DNA of 64,000 bases from Catenulispora sp. EB89 (GTDB lineage Bacteria > Actinomycetota > Actinomycetes > Streptomycetales > Catenulisporaceae), in the NCBI RefSeq assembly GCF_041261445.1, contig NZ_JBGCCU010000042.1:23241-87240 (forward strand), given 5' to 3'. Positions 51,913 through 60,651 of this stretch are shown in pieces. The notes beneath the pieces are model-generated. The model worked only from the letters and a program-made list of their open reading frames with translations, was not told where the DNA came from and did not search any database. The first letter of the stretch is position 1, and each line of letters begins with the position of its first letter. A program made the position numbers and the translations under genes.

Positions 51913-52671
51913 TTGACTGACGAGGTGGCGGCCCCGGCCGCGGTGAGCGAGGAGCTTGCCGCGTTGGGGCCGTTCTTCGCGCTGGGGTTTCATCCGGCGG
52001 GAGCTGCGTCGCTGCCGTGGCGGCCGATGGTTGAGCTGGTTGAGCTGGTCGAGCTGGTCGACGGTTCCTCAGTGCTGGCCGAGCGCGTCGAGGCGGTCCG
52101 TGCGTTCCTGGCCGACGGAACCGGGCAGGAAACGGCGGCGGTGGAGCTGCGGGTCGCGGCCTCGGTCGTGCACCTGGGGCTGGTGGCGCGAGTGGTCTCG
52201 CCGCTGTTCGCACTGGCGGTGCTTCAGCACCGGTGCGGCCGTGTTCGGGCCGCCGATCTGTGGTGGCAGCCGACGCTCGGCAGCGTGTTCCCGCTTTCGC
52301 TGCGCGAATCGGCGCTCGACTCCCGCGCCGGATTCGCCGACGGCGTACTAGGCGGCGTGGTCGCCGAATTCAGCGCAGCAGCCAGCGAATTCGGCGTCAA
52401 CGAACACATTCTGCGCGGCAACGTCGCCTCGGCGCTCGCCGGTGCGGTTCGAACGCTCGCTGCGGCGCGTCCCGATCTGGGCACTGATATCCGTACCCTG
52501 ATTACCGACCTCCTGGCCGGTCCGCATCTGCTCGGCGCCGGCGGCTTCGAACCCGACGCCGAATTCCGCCGCCGCAGCTGCTGCCTCATCTACCGCGCCG
52601 CCCCCGACCGCCGGGGCGCCCTGTGCGGCGACTGCGTCCTGGCCCCGCCGCATGGTCCAATGGACACATAG
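51913..52671 (+). CDS. FhuF-like (2Fe-2S) ferric reductase
   Basis: 252 residues from TTG 51913 (GTG 51925 is also possible). The C-terminus carries the FhuF-type cluster motif RRRSCCLIYR, followed by LCGDCVL, giving four Cys for an unusual 2Fe-2S centre. The N-terminal 200 residues are the helical FhuF domain, with an early ELVELVELV repeat. FhuF proteins reduce ferric siderophores in the cytoplasm. It starts 4 bp after cbtA, so it is probably on the cobalamin-controlled message. A role in cobalt or corrin reduction is possible but unproven. Confidence 0.85.
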   Translation: MTDEVAAPAAVSEELAALGPFFALGFHPAGAASLPWRPMVELVELVELVDGSSVLAERVEAVRAFLADGTGQETAAVELRVAASVVHLGLVARVVSPLFALAVLQHRCGRVRAADLWWQPTLGSVFPLSLRESALDSRAGFADGVLGGVVAEFSAAASEFGVNEHILRGNVASALAGAVRTLAAARPDLGTDIRTLITDLLAGPHLLGAGGFEPDAEFRRRSCCLIYRAAPDRRGALCGDCVLAPPHGPMDT

Positions 52672-52706
52672 ATCGAAAAGACCGAAACGGGACGAGGAGC
52701 GGGACC

Positions 52707-53141
52707 ATGCGCATCGCGGTGTCGGCGGACGAGGTGGCCGGGGTGGCCGCGGAGATCGGTCCGGAGCTGGAGCGGCGCGGCCACACGGTCCTGCTCTTCG
52801 GCGCGCTGGTGCCGGGGGAGCGCGCCGACTGGGCGTGGTGTTCGGAGGCCGCCGCCCGGGCCGTCGCCGACGGCCGCGCCGACCAGGCGGTGGTGGCCTG
52901 CTGGACCGGCGCCGGGGCGTCGATCGCGGCCAACAAGGTCGAGGGCGTGCGCGCCGCCCTGTGTACGGACGCTGTGATGGCCGACGGGGCCCGCAAGTGG
53001 GCCGACGCCAACGCCCTCGCGCTCAGCCTGCGCCTGACCTCCGGGCCGCTGCTGGTCGAGATGCTGGACGCCTGGTTCGCCGGTGCGCCGAGCCCCGATC
53101 CGGTGGACGCGGCGAACGTGGCGCACGTCGCCGAGATCTGA
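52707..53141 (+). CDS. RpiB/LacA-type sugar-phosphate isomerase-like protein
   Basis: 144 residues from ATG 52707, behind GACGAGGAG. The catalytic-Cys segment is kept: VACWTGAGASIAANKV (CGTGIG in true RpiB), and the C-terminal part matches the family. The usual N-terminal DHAG motif is DEVAG, so a substrate-ring-opening His is absent. It is therefore not a safe ribose-5-phosphate isomerase and is better left as a family member of unknown substrate. It is 35 bp downstream of the FhuF-like gene. Confidence 0.85.
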   Translation: MRIAVSADEVAGVAAEIGPELERRGHTVLLFGALVPGERADWAWCSEAAARAVADGRADQAVVACWTGAGASIAANKVEGVRAALCTDAVMADGARKWADANALALSLRLTSGPLLVEMLDAWFAGAPSPDPVDAANVAHVAEI

Positions 53142-53170
53142 ACCCGCCGAGTCCTGACCGCGAACCACCG

Positions 53171-53188
53171 GGGGGTGTAGACACCCCC
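53171..53188. promoter_or_regulatory. Perfect 18-bp palindrome before the HAF/CHRD gene
   Basis: GGGGGTGT-AG-ACACCCCC: two 8-bp arms around a 2-bp centre, 112 bp upstream of the start at 53301 and 29 bp after the preceding stop. An operator is likelier than a terminator because the loop is too short to fold. Confidence 0.5.
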
Positions 53189-53300
53189 TGCACCTCCGCA
53201 TGCCTGCATGATCGAACCCTGACCGCCGTTCGCGGATGCTGGAACCAGCCTTAGAACCGGCGTACGACAACCGCCGGGGGCCAGTCCCAGGGGGAACATC

Positions 53301-55259
53301 ATGCGGGCCAGGATCACCACCAAGGCACAGAACTTTGCGGCACAGAACTCCGCGGCACAGAACTTCGCGGCGCAGAACTCCGCGATGCAGCTGGCCGAGA
53401 CGCAGACCGGCTACACGCCGATCACGCCGATCGCCACACCGCCGGCCGTCCGGCGCCGGAGCTCGGTCAAGGCCAAGGGCGTCGGTGCGGCGACCCTCGC
53501 GGTCGTCGCCGTCACCGGCACCGTCATCGGCCTCGGCCTGAACGGCAACCGGGCCGGGAACACCGCCGCATCCGGTTCCTCCGGCATGTCCGGCATGAGC
53601 GGCATGACCGGCCAGTCCGGCACCTCGGCCGACACGCAGGCCGTCACCACCGAGGCCGCCGGCTACGTGCAGCCGGACACCTATGCTTTCAAGACCGTCG
53701 ACGACAGCGCCGACCCCACCTTCAACCAGCTGCTCGGCATCAACGGCCAGGGCGTCATCGCCGGCTACTTCGGCTCCGGCGCGGCCGGCCACCCGAACCA
53801 GGGCTACACCGTCCACAAGAGCGCCACCTCCTTCGTGAACGAGAACTTCCCCGGCTCGGTGCAGACCCAGGTGACCGGCCTGAACGACCGCGGCGTGACC
53901 GTCGGCTTCCTCTCGCACACCAACAACGCCAACCAGGTCAACGACAACGAGGGCTGGTACTCGCTCGACGGCCGGTTCCACCAGGTCGTCTTCCCAGCTT
54001 CCAGCAACGCCTCGCCGCCGGTGGACCAGCTGCTCGGCGTCAACGACTCCGACATCGCGGTGGGCTTCTACACCGACGCGGCCGGCAACAGCCACGGCTT
54101 CCGCTACGACATCAACCGCCACTCCTTCCACGACGTCGCGGTGTCCGGCGCCACCAGCACCTCCGCCTCCGCCATCAACGGCCGCGGCGACGTCGCAGGG
54201 TTCTACACCGGTGCCAACGGCAACCAGAGCGGCTTCCTGCTCACCGCCGGCGGCAAGCTGACCCCGCTGAACTTCCCCGGCGCGACCATGACCCAGGCGC
54301 TCGGCGTCAACGACAAGGACGAGGTCGTCGGCCTGTACCAGACCGGCTCCGGTACCACCGCGCAGACGCACGGCTTCACCTGGACGCCCAAGCAGGCCTA
54401 CCTGACCGTGGACGACCCGAACGGCGCCGGCGGCACCACCGTCAACGGCCTGAACGACGCCGGCGCGCTGGTCGGCTTCTACGTCGACGCGGACGGCAAC
54501 ACGCACGGCATGCTGGCCACGCCGCAGAAGGTGACGACCACGCGCCACCTGTCGCTGAACCCGATGCCGCAGGGCTCGGTCACCTTCGGCAAGGACGACT
54601 CCGGCATGCTGACCGCGCGCGTGTCAGCCTTCGGATTCACCCCGGGGTCGAGCCACGTCGCGCGGATCGTCGTCCCCGGCCGGGACAAGCCGGTCGCGAC
54701 CTTCGCCATGCCGCTGACGGCCGACGGCACCGGCAGGATCGACCAGAGCGTGACGACCACCGGCAGCGTCAGCCGCCTGCCCTCCGGCAGCCACTTCGAG
54801 ATCCTCCTGGGCACCGGCAGCGACGCGCTGTCCGTGCAGCCGATCGCGCAGAGCTGGAACCTGCCGCAGCGGCCCTCCGGCGACGACCCGATGCCGCTCA
54901 AGGGTGTGGACCTGAAGTCCGACACCCGGCTGAACGGCGACGCCACGCTGGTCTTCAACTCCGCCACGCACCAGCTGACGGTCACCGTGGACGCGACCGG
55001 CCTGACCCCCGGCGCCCACGCCGCGCACATCCACCTGGGCAGCTGCGCCAGCCAGGGCGGCGTCCAGTACATGCTGGCCGACCTGCAGGCCGACTCGCGC
55101 GGCCGGGTCGTGCACCAGAGCCAGACCATCGCCAACGTCGCCGCGATGCCGGCGCCGGGCACCGCCTACCTGAACGTCCACCTCGGCGACATGAACTCGA
55201 TCCTGGCCGGCGGCCAGCCGACCCTCGCCTTCCGACCGCTGCTGTGCGGGAACATCTGA
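53301..55259 (+). CDS. Membrane-anchored surface protein with HAF repeats and CHRD domain
   Basis: 652 residues. A Gln/Asn/Ala repeat (AAQNSAAQNFAAQNSA) lies at residues 13-28, a basic patch (RRRSSVKAKG) follows, and one membrane helix lies near 62-79. The protein is thus a type II anchor facing outward. Residues about 125-415 contain six or more HAF-type repeats (GVNDSDIAVGFYTDAAGN, INGRGDVAGFYTG), probably a beta-propeller. The C-terminal 110 residues look like a CHRD domain (LTPGAHAAHIHLGSC). GGGGAAC precedes the ATG. Role unknown; adhesion or wall display is likely. Confidence 0.82.
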   Translation: MRARITTKAQNFAAQNSAAQNFAAQNSAMQLAETQTGYTPITPIATPPAVRRRSSVKAKGVGAATLAVVAVTGTVIGLGLNGNRAGNTAASGSSGMSGMSGMTGQSGTSADTQAVTTEAAGYVQPDTYAFKTVDDSADPTFNQLLGINGQGVIAGYFGSGAAGHPNQGYTVHKSATSFVNENFPGSVQTQVTGLNDRGVTVGFLSHTNNANQVNDNEGWYSLDGRFHQVVFPASSNASPPVDQLLGVNDSDIAVGFYTDAAGNSHGFRYDINRHSFHDVAVSGATSTSASAINGRGDVAGFYTGANGNQSGFLLTAGGKLTPLNFPGATMTQALGVNDKDEVVGLYQTGSGTTAQTHGFTWTPKQAYLTVDDPNGAGGTTVNGLNDAGALVGFYVDADGNTHGMLATPQKVTTTRHLSLNPMPQGSVTFGKDDSGMLTARVSAFGFTPGSSHVARIVVPGRDKPVATFAMPLTADGTGRIDQSVTTTGSVSRLPSGSHFEILLGTGSDALSVQPIAQSWNLPQRPSGDDPMPLKGVDLKSDTRLNGDATLVFNSATHQLTVTVDATGLTPGAHAAHIHLGSCASQGGVQYMLADLQADSRGRVVHQSQTIANVAAMPAPGTAYLNVHLGDMNSILAGGQPTLAFRPLLCGNI

Positions 55260-55277
55260 TGAGTCCGACCGCTCTAT

Positions 55278-55302
55278 CGGGACGCCGCACCGCGGCGTCC
55301 CG
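55278..55302. terminator. Bidirectional hairpin terminator
   Basis: An 11-bp perfect stem (CGGGACGCCGC with GCGGCGTCCCG) and a 3-nt loop, between the HAF/CHRD gene (+) and the response regulator gene (-). Confidence 0.75.
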
Positions 55303-55336
55303 CCGGCGTTCGCTCAGGTCAGGTTGTTCGCGCGGG

Positions 55337-56008
55337 TCACGCCGTCCGCGCGTCCAGCAGCTGAAGGACCGCGGCCACACGCCGGTCAAGACCCTGATCC
55401 GCCCCGAGCCCGAGCTTGGAGAACAGGGCATTGATGTGCTTCTGCACCGCGCGCTCGGTCAGGAACAGCGCCTCGGCGATCGCGGCGTTGCTCTTGCCCT
55501 GCGCCATCTGCTCCAGCACCTCCCGCTCGCGGTTGGTCAGCTCGGCCAGCGGCGAGCCGTCGTCGGACCGGCGCTTGCGGTTGACCAGCGCCTCGACCAG
55601 GACCGGGTCCAGCGCCGAGCCGCCGGAGGCGACCTGTTGCAGGGAACGCTCCAGCTCCGCGACGTCGCCGATGCGTTCCTTGAGCAGGTAGCCGGCTCCG
55701 GAGGCGCCGTCGCGCAGCAGCTCGTACGCGTACTGCGGATCGGCGTACTGGGTCAGCAGGACCACCCCGGTCCCGGGGTAGCGCGACCTGATCACGGCCG
55801 CGGCCTTCAGACCGTCGGTGCCGTTCTCCGGCGGCATCCGGATGTCGGTGAGCACCACGTCCGGCCGGTGTTCGGCGACGGCCGCGAGCAGTTCGTCGGC
55901 GTCGCCGACCGCCGCCACCAGCTCCACGCCGTCCAGCGCGTCGAGCAACGCCGCGGTCCCGGCGCGCAACAGGTAGTTGTCCTCCGCAAGGACGACCCGG
56001 ATCGCCAT
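55337..56008 (-). CDS. NarL-type response regulator
   Basis: 223 residues, normal for the family. In the receiver, acidic E9-D10, phosphoacceptor D55 (VVLTDIRMPP) and YLLKERIG lysine are visible. The LuxR helix-turn-helix is LTNREREVLEQMAQGKSNAAIA, then RAVQKHINALFSKLGL. It is divergent from two genes encoding kinase-like proteins (48 bp), so all three form one signalling unit. Confidence 0.93.
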   Translation of the reverse strand: MAIRVVLAEDNYLLRAGTAALLDALDGVELVAAVGDADELLAAVAEHRPDVVLTDIRMPPENGTDGLKAAAVIRSRYPGTGVVLLTQYADPQYAYELLRDGASGAGYLLKERIGDVAELERSLQQVASGGSALDPVLVEALVNRKRRSDDGSPLAELTNREREVLEQMAQGKSNAAIAEALFLTERAVQKHINALFSKLGLGADQGLDRRVAAVLQLLDARTA

Positions 56009-56055
56009 GGCCTCCCCTTGGGGGCTCGTGCTTACATGTCGCGAGGGGGTGAGCT

Positions 56056-57387
56056 GTGATGTCCGGTCGAACGATGCCGACCCGCCTGGACCGGCAGCCG
56101 GCGGCCCTGCGCCTCGCGGAGTGGGCCGCGGTCGCGGTCTTCGTCATCGCAGTATACGAGGTCGTCGTGGCCGGCGGCGTGGCGCTGTGGCCGCACGCAG
56201 ACGACGCCTGGATCCTGGCGCTGTGGGTAGCCGCGGCGGCGATCAGCGCGTCCGGGATGACGACGGTGCGCGGCGCGGTGCGCAGGGTCTTCGTGCGGAT
56301 CCGGCCGGCCGCGGCGGGGCCGTACGCGACGTTGGTGGCGTTCGCCTCGGGGGTGGCGGCCGCGCCGATGGAGGAGACGCTGCCGCGGTTGGCCGAGCTG
56401 GTGGCGCAGGGCACCGGGGCCCGGCAGGCCGAGGTGTGGCTGGCGGACCGGGACGGCGGGTTCCGGCGGGCTTCGAGCTGGCCCGGCGCCACCGAGCCGG
56501 CCAGCGAGTCAGCTACGGAGCCGGCTACGGAGTCGGCCACGGTCGCCAGCTTCGCCGCCCTCGCCGAGCTGCCGCAGGCCTCCGAGGTGGTGCCGGTCAG
56601 CGACGGCGGCGAGGTGCTCGGGGCGTTCACCGTGGCCGGTTTCGACGACGGCTACTTCACCCCGCGCGACCTGTCGCTGGTCGGCGACGTCGCCAACGCC
56701 GCCGGCCTGCTGCTGCGCACGGCCGACCTCGAAGCGCGGCTGGTCGAGCGGGTCCAGGCCGAATCGGCGCAGGCCGAGATCCTGCGGGAGTCCCGGCGCC
56801 GGGTGGTCGCGGCCCGGGACACCGCGCGCGAGCAGATCGGGCAGCAGATCCAGACAGAGGTCTGCGATCCGCTGGAGGCGCTGATCGGGCGGATGTCGGG
56901 CCTGCACGCGGAGATCGCCGGGATGCAGGACGCGCTCCCGGCGATGACCGGCGAGGTCGAGGGCGTGATCACGCGGTTCCGGCGGGTGGTGCGGGGCGTG
57001 TATCCGTCGGTGCTGGTGGACCACGGCTTGGAGGCGGCGCTGGGGAACCTGCTGGAGACCGTCGAGCGCCCGACGACGCTGGAGGTCGGGGACGTCCCGA
57101 GGTGCCCGCCGCAGATCGAGGCCTGCGTCTACTTCTGCCTGGCGACCATGGTGCGCGGGTGGCCCGACGGCGAGGCCCGGTTGCGGATCGCGGTGACGGC
57201 GGCCGGCGAAAGGCTGCGCGTCACGATGGTCGATCCGCAGGCCTCTGAGATGACTGACATCGCCACTGCGGCGGTGCTGGAGGCGGCCGGCGACCGGATC
57301 GCGGCTTTGGATGGAACGTTGACTTCGAGCACTGATTCAGACGGGCTCCACATCGAGATCGACGTTCCCGCGACGGAGCCGCAATGA
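56056..57387 (+). CDS. GAF-containing pseudokinase
   Basis: 443 residues from GTG 56056. Two membrane helices lie at about 20-70, then a GAF domain (about 85-220) and a helical region. At the place where HisKA_3 kinases have RDLHDG, this protein reads RRVVAARDTAREQIGQQIQTE, with no His. The ATPase domain at the end is also degraded (no clear N or G boxes). It cannot autophosphorylate on the normal His. Its gene overlaps the true kinase by 4 bp (ATGA), so it is probably a sensory or regulatory partner in a hetero-oligomer. Confidence 0.82.
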   Translation: MMSGRTMPTRLDRQPAALRLAEWAAVAVFVIAVYEVVVAGGVALWPHADDAWILALWVAAAAISASGMTTVRGAVRRVFVRIRPAAAGPYATLVAFASGVAAAPMEETLPRLAELVAQGTGARQAEVWLADRDGGFRRASSWPGATEPASESATEPATESATVASFAALAELPQASEVVPVSDGGEVLGAFTVAGFDDGYFTPRDLSLVGDVANAAGLLLRTADLEARLVERVQAESAQAEILRESRRRVVAARDTAREQIGQQIQTEVCDPLEALIGRMSGLHAEIAGMQDALPAMTGEVEGVITRFRRVVRGVYPSVLVDHGLEAALGNLLETVERPTTLEVGDVPRCPPQIEACVYFCLATMVRGWPDGEARLRIAVTAAGERLRVTMVDPQASEMTDIATAAVLEAAGDRIAALDGTLTSSTDSDGLHIEIDVPATEPQ

Positions 57388-59627
57388 CGACGGCGAGTGA
57401 GGTTCGGGCTGTGGAGACGGAGCCGATTGCGGGCGCGCTGCGTCCTCCTCGTCGGCCGTTGGCTGAGGCTGCGTGGTACGTACTGGCCACGGCTTATGTG
57501 TTGTTCGTGCTCGGTTGGCTGGGCGTCGGCCTGGTGTGTGCGGTCGCCGCGCATGACGCGGGGCTGCATCAGTGGGCTGTCGCGGCCGCCGCCGGGCAGC
57601 ACGGCCACACCGGGATCGACGTCGGGCGCGGGCTGGTCGCCGGGATCGGTCACAGCACCTCGCTGGTGGACACCGTCCTGGACTACACGTTCAGCGTCGT
57701 GAACCTGGTGACGGCCGGGCTGCTGGTGGTGCTGGGGCGGCGCGACCGGACGGTGCGGCTGTTCGCGATCGGGATGGTCGGGGCGTCCGGGGCGTTCAAC
57801 CTCCAGGCGCACGCCGCGATCGAGGCCGTGGCCTCGGCGTACGGCGTGCGGATCGGCTGGTGGCATTCGGCGCTGCTGCACGGCGTCGGGGGAGTGGCGT
57901 ACGTGCTGGCCCTGCTGATCTTCCCCGACGGGCAGCTGCCGTGGCGGGGGAGCAGGCCGATCAAGGCTCTGGTCGGCGTCGCGGTCGTCGGCGCGCTCGC
58001 GCTGCTGGCCGTCTCCACGGCGGATTACCCGCACACGGTCAGCTTCGTGTTGTTCTTCGGCGTGCTGACGCCGGTGGCCGGGATCGCCGCACAGCGTTGG
58101 CGGATGCTCCACGCCGCCGACGCCGAGCAGCGGCAGCAGTCGCGGGTTCTGCTGTGGGCGCTGGGGATGTCGTTCGCCGTCGCGGCGGTGCTGGCCGGAG
58201 CGGCGATCGCCGGCCGGTACGTCGACGCGCCGGGGCTGGCGGGCATCGCTTCGCGGAACACGACGTTCTGGATCTTCCGTGCGGTGTTCACGGCGCTGCC
58301 GATCGCGGTGGTGGTCGGCGTGCTGCGGTTCCGGCTGTGGGATGCCGAACGGTTTTTCAACAAGACTCTGATATATGGGTCCTTGGTCGCTTTGAGTGGC
58401 GCGGGCTGGGTCTTCGGCGTGGTGCGCGTCGATGCGCTCTTCGGACTGTCGAACGACTGGACCGCGCCGCCGCAGCTGGTCGGGATGGGACTGCTTGCGT
58501 TGGCGGTGCAACCGGTGCGGCTGGGGGTGCAGCGGCTCGCCGATCAGCTTGTCTACGGCCGGAGAACGCCGCCGTACCAGGTGCTGGCTGCGGTGTCGGC
58601 GATGTCGCAGGTCAGCGGACCGGCTGAGGAGACGCTGCGGATGCTGGCGCGGACCGTCGCGGAAGGCCTGTCGGTGCCGTCGGCCAGCGTCTCGGTCACC
58701 GTGTCCGCCACCGAGCGGGTGTACTTCGGCTGGCCCGACGACATCGCAGAACCCAGAGAACAGAACTGGACGCCGCTGGAATACCAGGGCGAGGTCGTCG
58801 GCGGGATCGGGATTCCGCAGGACGCGCACCGTTCCCTGGCGCCGGACCGCCGCCGGGTCCTCGCCGACGTGGCGCAGGCTGCCGGGGTCATCGTCCGCAA
58901 CGCCCGGCTCACCATCGACCTCGAACACCGGCTGCGCCGCATCGAGGCGCTGTCGGTCGAGGTGCGGGCTTCGCGGTGGCGCATCGTCGCCGCGCAGGAC
59001 GGCGAACGGCGCGAACTGGAGCGTGATCTGCACGACGGGGCGCAGCCCGAGCTCACGGCCGTGCGCCTGGCCCTCGGGCTGCTCGCCCACGCCGCCAGGC
59101 GCGGCGGCGATCCCGAGGCGGTCGGTGCGGCCGTGGACCGGGCCGTCACCCAGACCGAGGCGGCGCTGGCCGGGCTGCGTCGGACGATGCGCGGCCTGGA
59201 CCCGCAGGTGCTCGGACAGGACGGCCTGGTCGCGGCGCTGAAGGAGCGCGCCGAGTACCTGAACTGCACGACGCGGTTCGAGCTGCCCGAAGCCGTGGCC
59301 GGCGCGCGGTTCGAGCAGTCGGTCGAGGCAGCCGTGTACTACTGCTGCTCCGAGGCGATGCAGAACGCTGCGAAGCACTGCCCGGGGACCGAGGTTGTAG
59401 TCTCGCTGAGTTTCCACCCTGGTGCGCGCCGAGGCGACGCGGGCCGGCTGACGTTCGCCGTCGCGGACTCCGGCCCCGGCTTCGACGTCGCCGCCGCCTA
59501 CGAGCAGGAACCCGGCGGGCTGGTGAACATGGCGGACCGCATCGCGGCGGCTGGAGGCGAGGTGCGGATCTCATCCGTGCCGGAGTCGGGGACGACCGTC
59601 ATGGGGTGGGTGCCGGTCGTGCCCTAG
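57384..59627 (+). CDS. Sensor histidine kinase with many membrane helices
   Basis: 747 residues. Eight or nine membrane helices fill residues 30-370, then a GAF-like region (about 400-530). The HisKA_3 box is RRELERDLHDGAQPELTAVRL, with the phospho-His in DLHDG. The ATPase end has the N box (SEAMQNAAKHCPG), DSGPGFD and GGLVNMADRI. It is the active kinase of the unit whose regulator is at 55337-56008. The large membrane part suggests detection of a lipid or hydrophobic signal. Confidence 0.92.
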   Translation: MTTASEVRAVETEPIAGALRPPRRPLAEAAWYVLATAYVLFVLGWLGVGLVCAVAAHDAGLHQWAVAAAAGQHGHTGIDVGRGLVAGIGHSTSLVDTVLDYTFSVVNLVTAGLLVVLGRRDRTVRLFAIGMVGASGAFNLQAHAAIEAVASAYGVRIGWWHSALLHGVGGVAYVLALLIFPDGQLPWRGSRPIKALVGVAVVGALALLAVSTADYPHTVSFVLFFGVLTPVAGIAAQRWRMLHAADAEQRQQSRVLLWALGMSFAVAAVLAGAAIAGRYVDAPGLAGIASRNTTFWIFRAVFTALPIAVVVGVLRFRLWDAERFFNKTLIYGSLVALSGAGWVFGVVRVDALFGLSNDWTAPPQLVGMGLLALAVQPVRLGVQRLADQLVYGRRTPPYQVLAAVSAMSQVSGPAEETLRMLARTVAEGLSVPSASVSVTVSATERVYFGWPDDIAEPREQNWTPLEYQGEVVGGIGIPQDAHRSLAPDRRRVLADVAQAAGVIVRNARLTIDLEHRLRRIEALSVEVRASRWRIVAAQDGERRELERDLHDGAQPELTAVRLALGLLAHAARRGGDPEAVGAAVDRAVTQTEAALAGLRRTMRGLDPQVLGQDGLVAALKERAEYLNCTTRFELPEAVAGARFEQSVEAAVYYCCSEAMQNAAKHCPGTEVVVSLSFHPGARRGDAGRLTFAVADSGPGFDVAAAYEQEPGGLVNMADRIAAAGGEVRISSVPESGTTVMGWVPVVP

Positions 59628-59635
59628 CATGAAGC

Positions 59636-60628
59636 ATGAAGATCAACCGGCTGTCCGAGAGCGCGGGCGTCTCCAAACACCCTTTCCCGTTCGACCCGGC
59701 CTACGGGATGGACCTCGACGACCTGCTGAAGGTCTCCGCGCCGGACGACGTGCCCGGGGACTTCGCAGAGTTCTGGCAGGGGATGTATCGGCGCGCGTTG
59801 GCGACTCCGCCCGAGCCGCGGCTCGGTGCCAAGGCCGGGACCACCGCCGACGGGCTCGACGTGTTCGAGGTCTCCTTCACCTCGCTCGGGGGCGTCCGGA
59901 TCGGCGGGTGGGTCGTCGCTCCGGCGGACGGTGTCGTCGAGCGCGGGTTCGTCGTCGGGCACGGCTACGGCGGCCGTGCCGAGCCCGACGCGTGGCTGCC
60001 GGCTGCGCGTGCGGCCGGGATCTACTTCGTGGCGCGGGGGCTGCCGACGGAGAGCCTGCTGCCCGGCGTGCCGTCGGAGGCGCCCGGGCACGTGCTGTAC
60101 GGCGTCGAGTCGCGGGCGGACTACATCATCGGGGGCTGCGTCGCGGACGTCTGGTGCGCGGCGACGGCGCTGACCGAGCTGTTCCCGGCCGCCGCGCGGC
60201 GGCTGGACTACACCGGCGTCAGCTTCGGCGGCGGGACGGGGGCGCTGGCGCTGCCGTGGGACGAGCGCTTCGCCTCGGCGCACCTGATGGTGCCGACGTT
60301 CGGCAACCATCCGCTGCGGGTGACGCTGGAGTGCGCCGGCAGCGGCGCGGCGGTGCGTAAGCGGTATCTGCGGGACCCGCGGGTACTGGAGGTGCTGGCG
60401 TACTTCGACGCCGCGACCGCCGCGCGGCACGTGCGGATCCCGGTGCAGGCGGTGCCCGCGCTGTTCGATCCCTCGGTACCGCCGCCCGGCCAGTTCGCCG
60501 TGGTGAACGCGCTGGCCGGGCCGGTCGACGTGCGGGTGGCGACCGCGGGGCACTTCGTGGACTATCCCGCGTACGAGCAGGAGATGCTGGCGGCGGGGCG
60601 CTTCATGAGGGAGTTCTTCGCCGCCTAG
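59636..60628 (+). CDS. Acetylxylan esterase (AXE1)-family hydrolase
   Basis: 330 residues. The N-terminal AXE1 features are DDVPGDFAEFWQGMYRRA and VSFTSLGGVRIGGWVVAP. The fold carries the nucleophile Ser in TGVSFGGGTGAL, an acid in VPALFDPSVPP and His in TAGHFVDYP. AXE1 enzymes remove acetyl groups from xylan oligomers or cephalosporins. No signal peptide, so cytoplasmic. ATG 59636 follows the kinase stop by 8 bp; the first of two close ATGs (59629) is not in frame. Confidence 0.88.
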   Translation: MKINRLSESAGVSKHPFPFDPAYGMDLDDLLKVSAPDDVPGDFAEFWQGMYRRALATPPEPRLGAKAGTTADGLDVFEVSFTSLGGVRIGGWVVAPADGVVERGFVVGHGYGGRAEPDAWLPAARAAGIYFVARGLPTESLLPGVPSEAPGHVLYGVESRADYIIGGCVADVWCAATALTELFPAAARRLDYTGVSFGGGTGALALPWDERFASAHLMVPTFGNHPLRVTLECAGSGAAVRKRYLRDPRVLEVLAYFDAATAARHVRIPVQAVPALFDPSVPPPGQFAVVNALAGPVDVRVATAGHFVDYPAYEQEMLAAGRFMREFFAA

Positions 60629-60651
60629 CGCCTCTCTGTTTCTCAGGGCAC

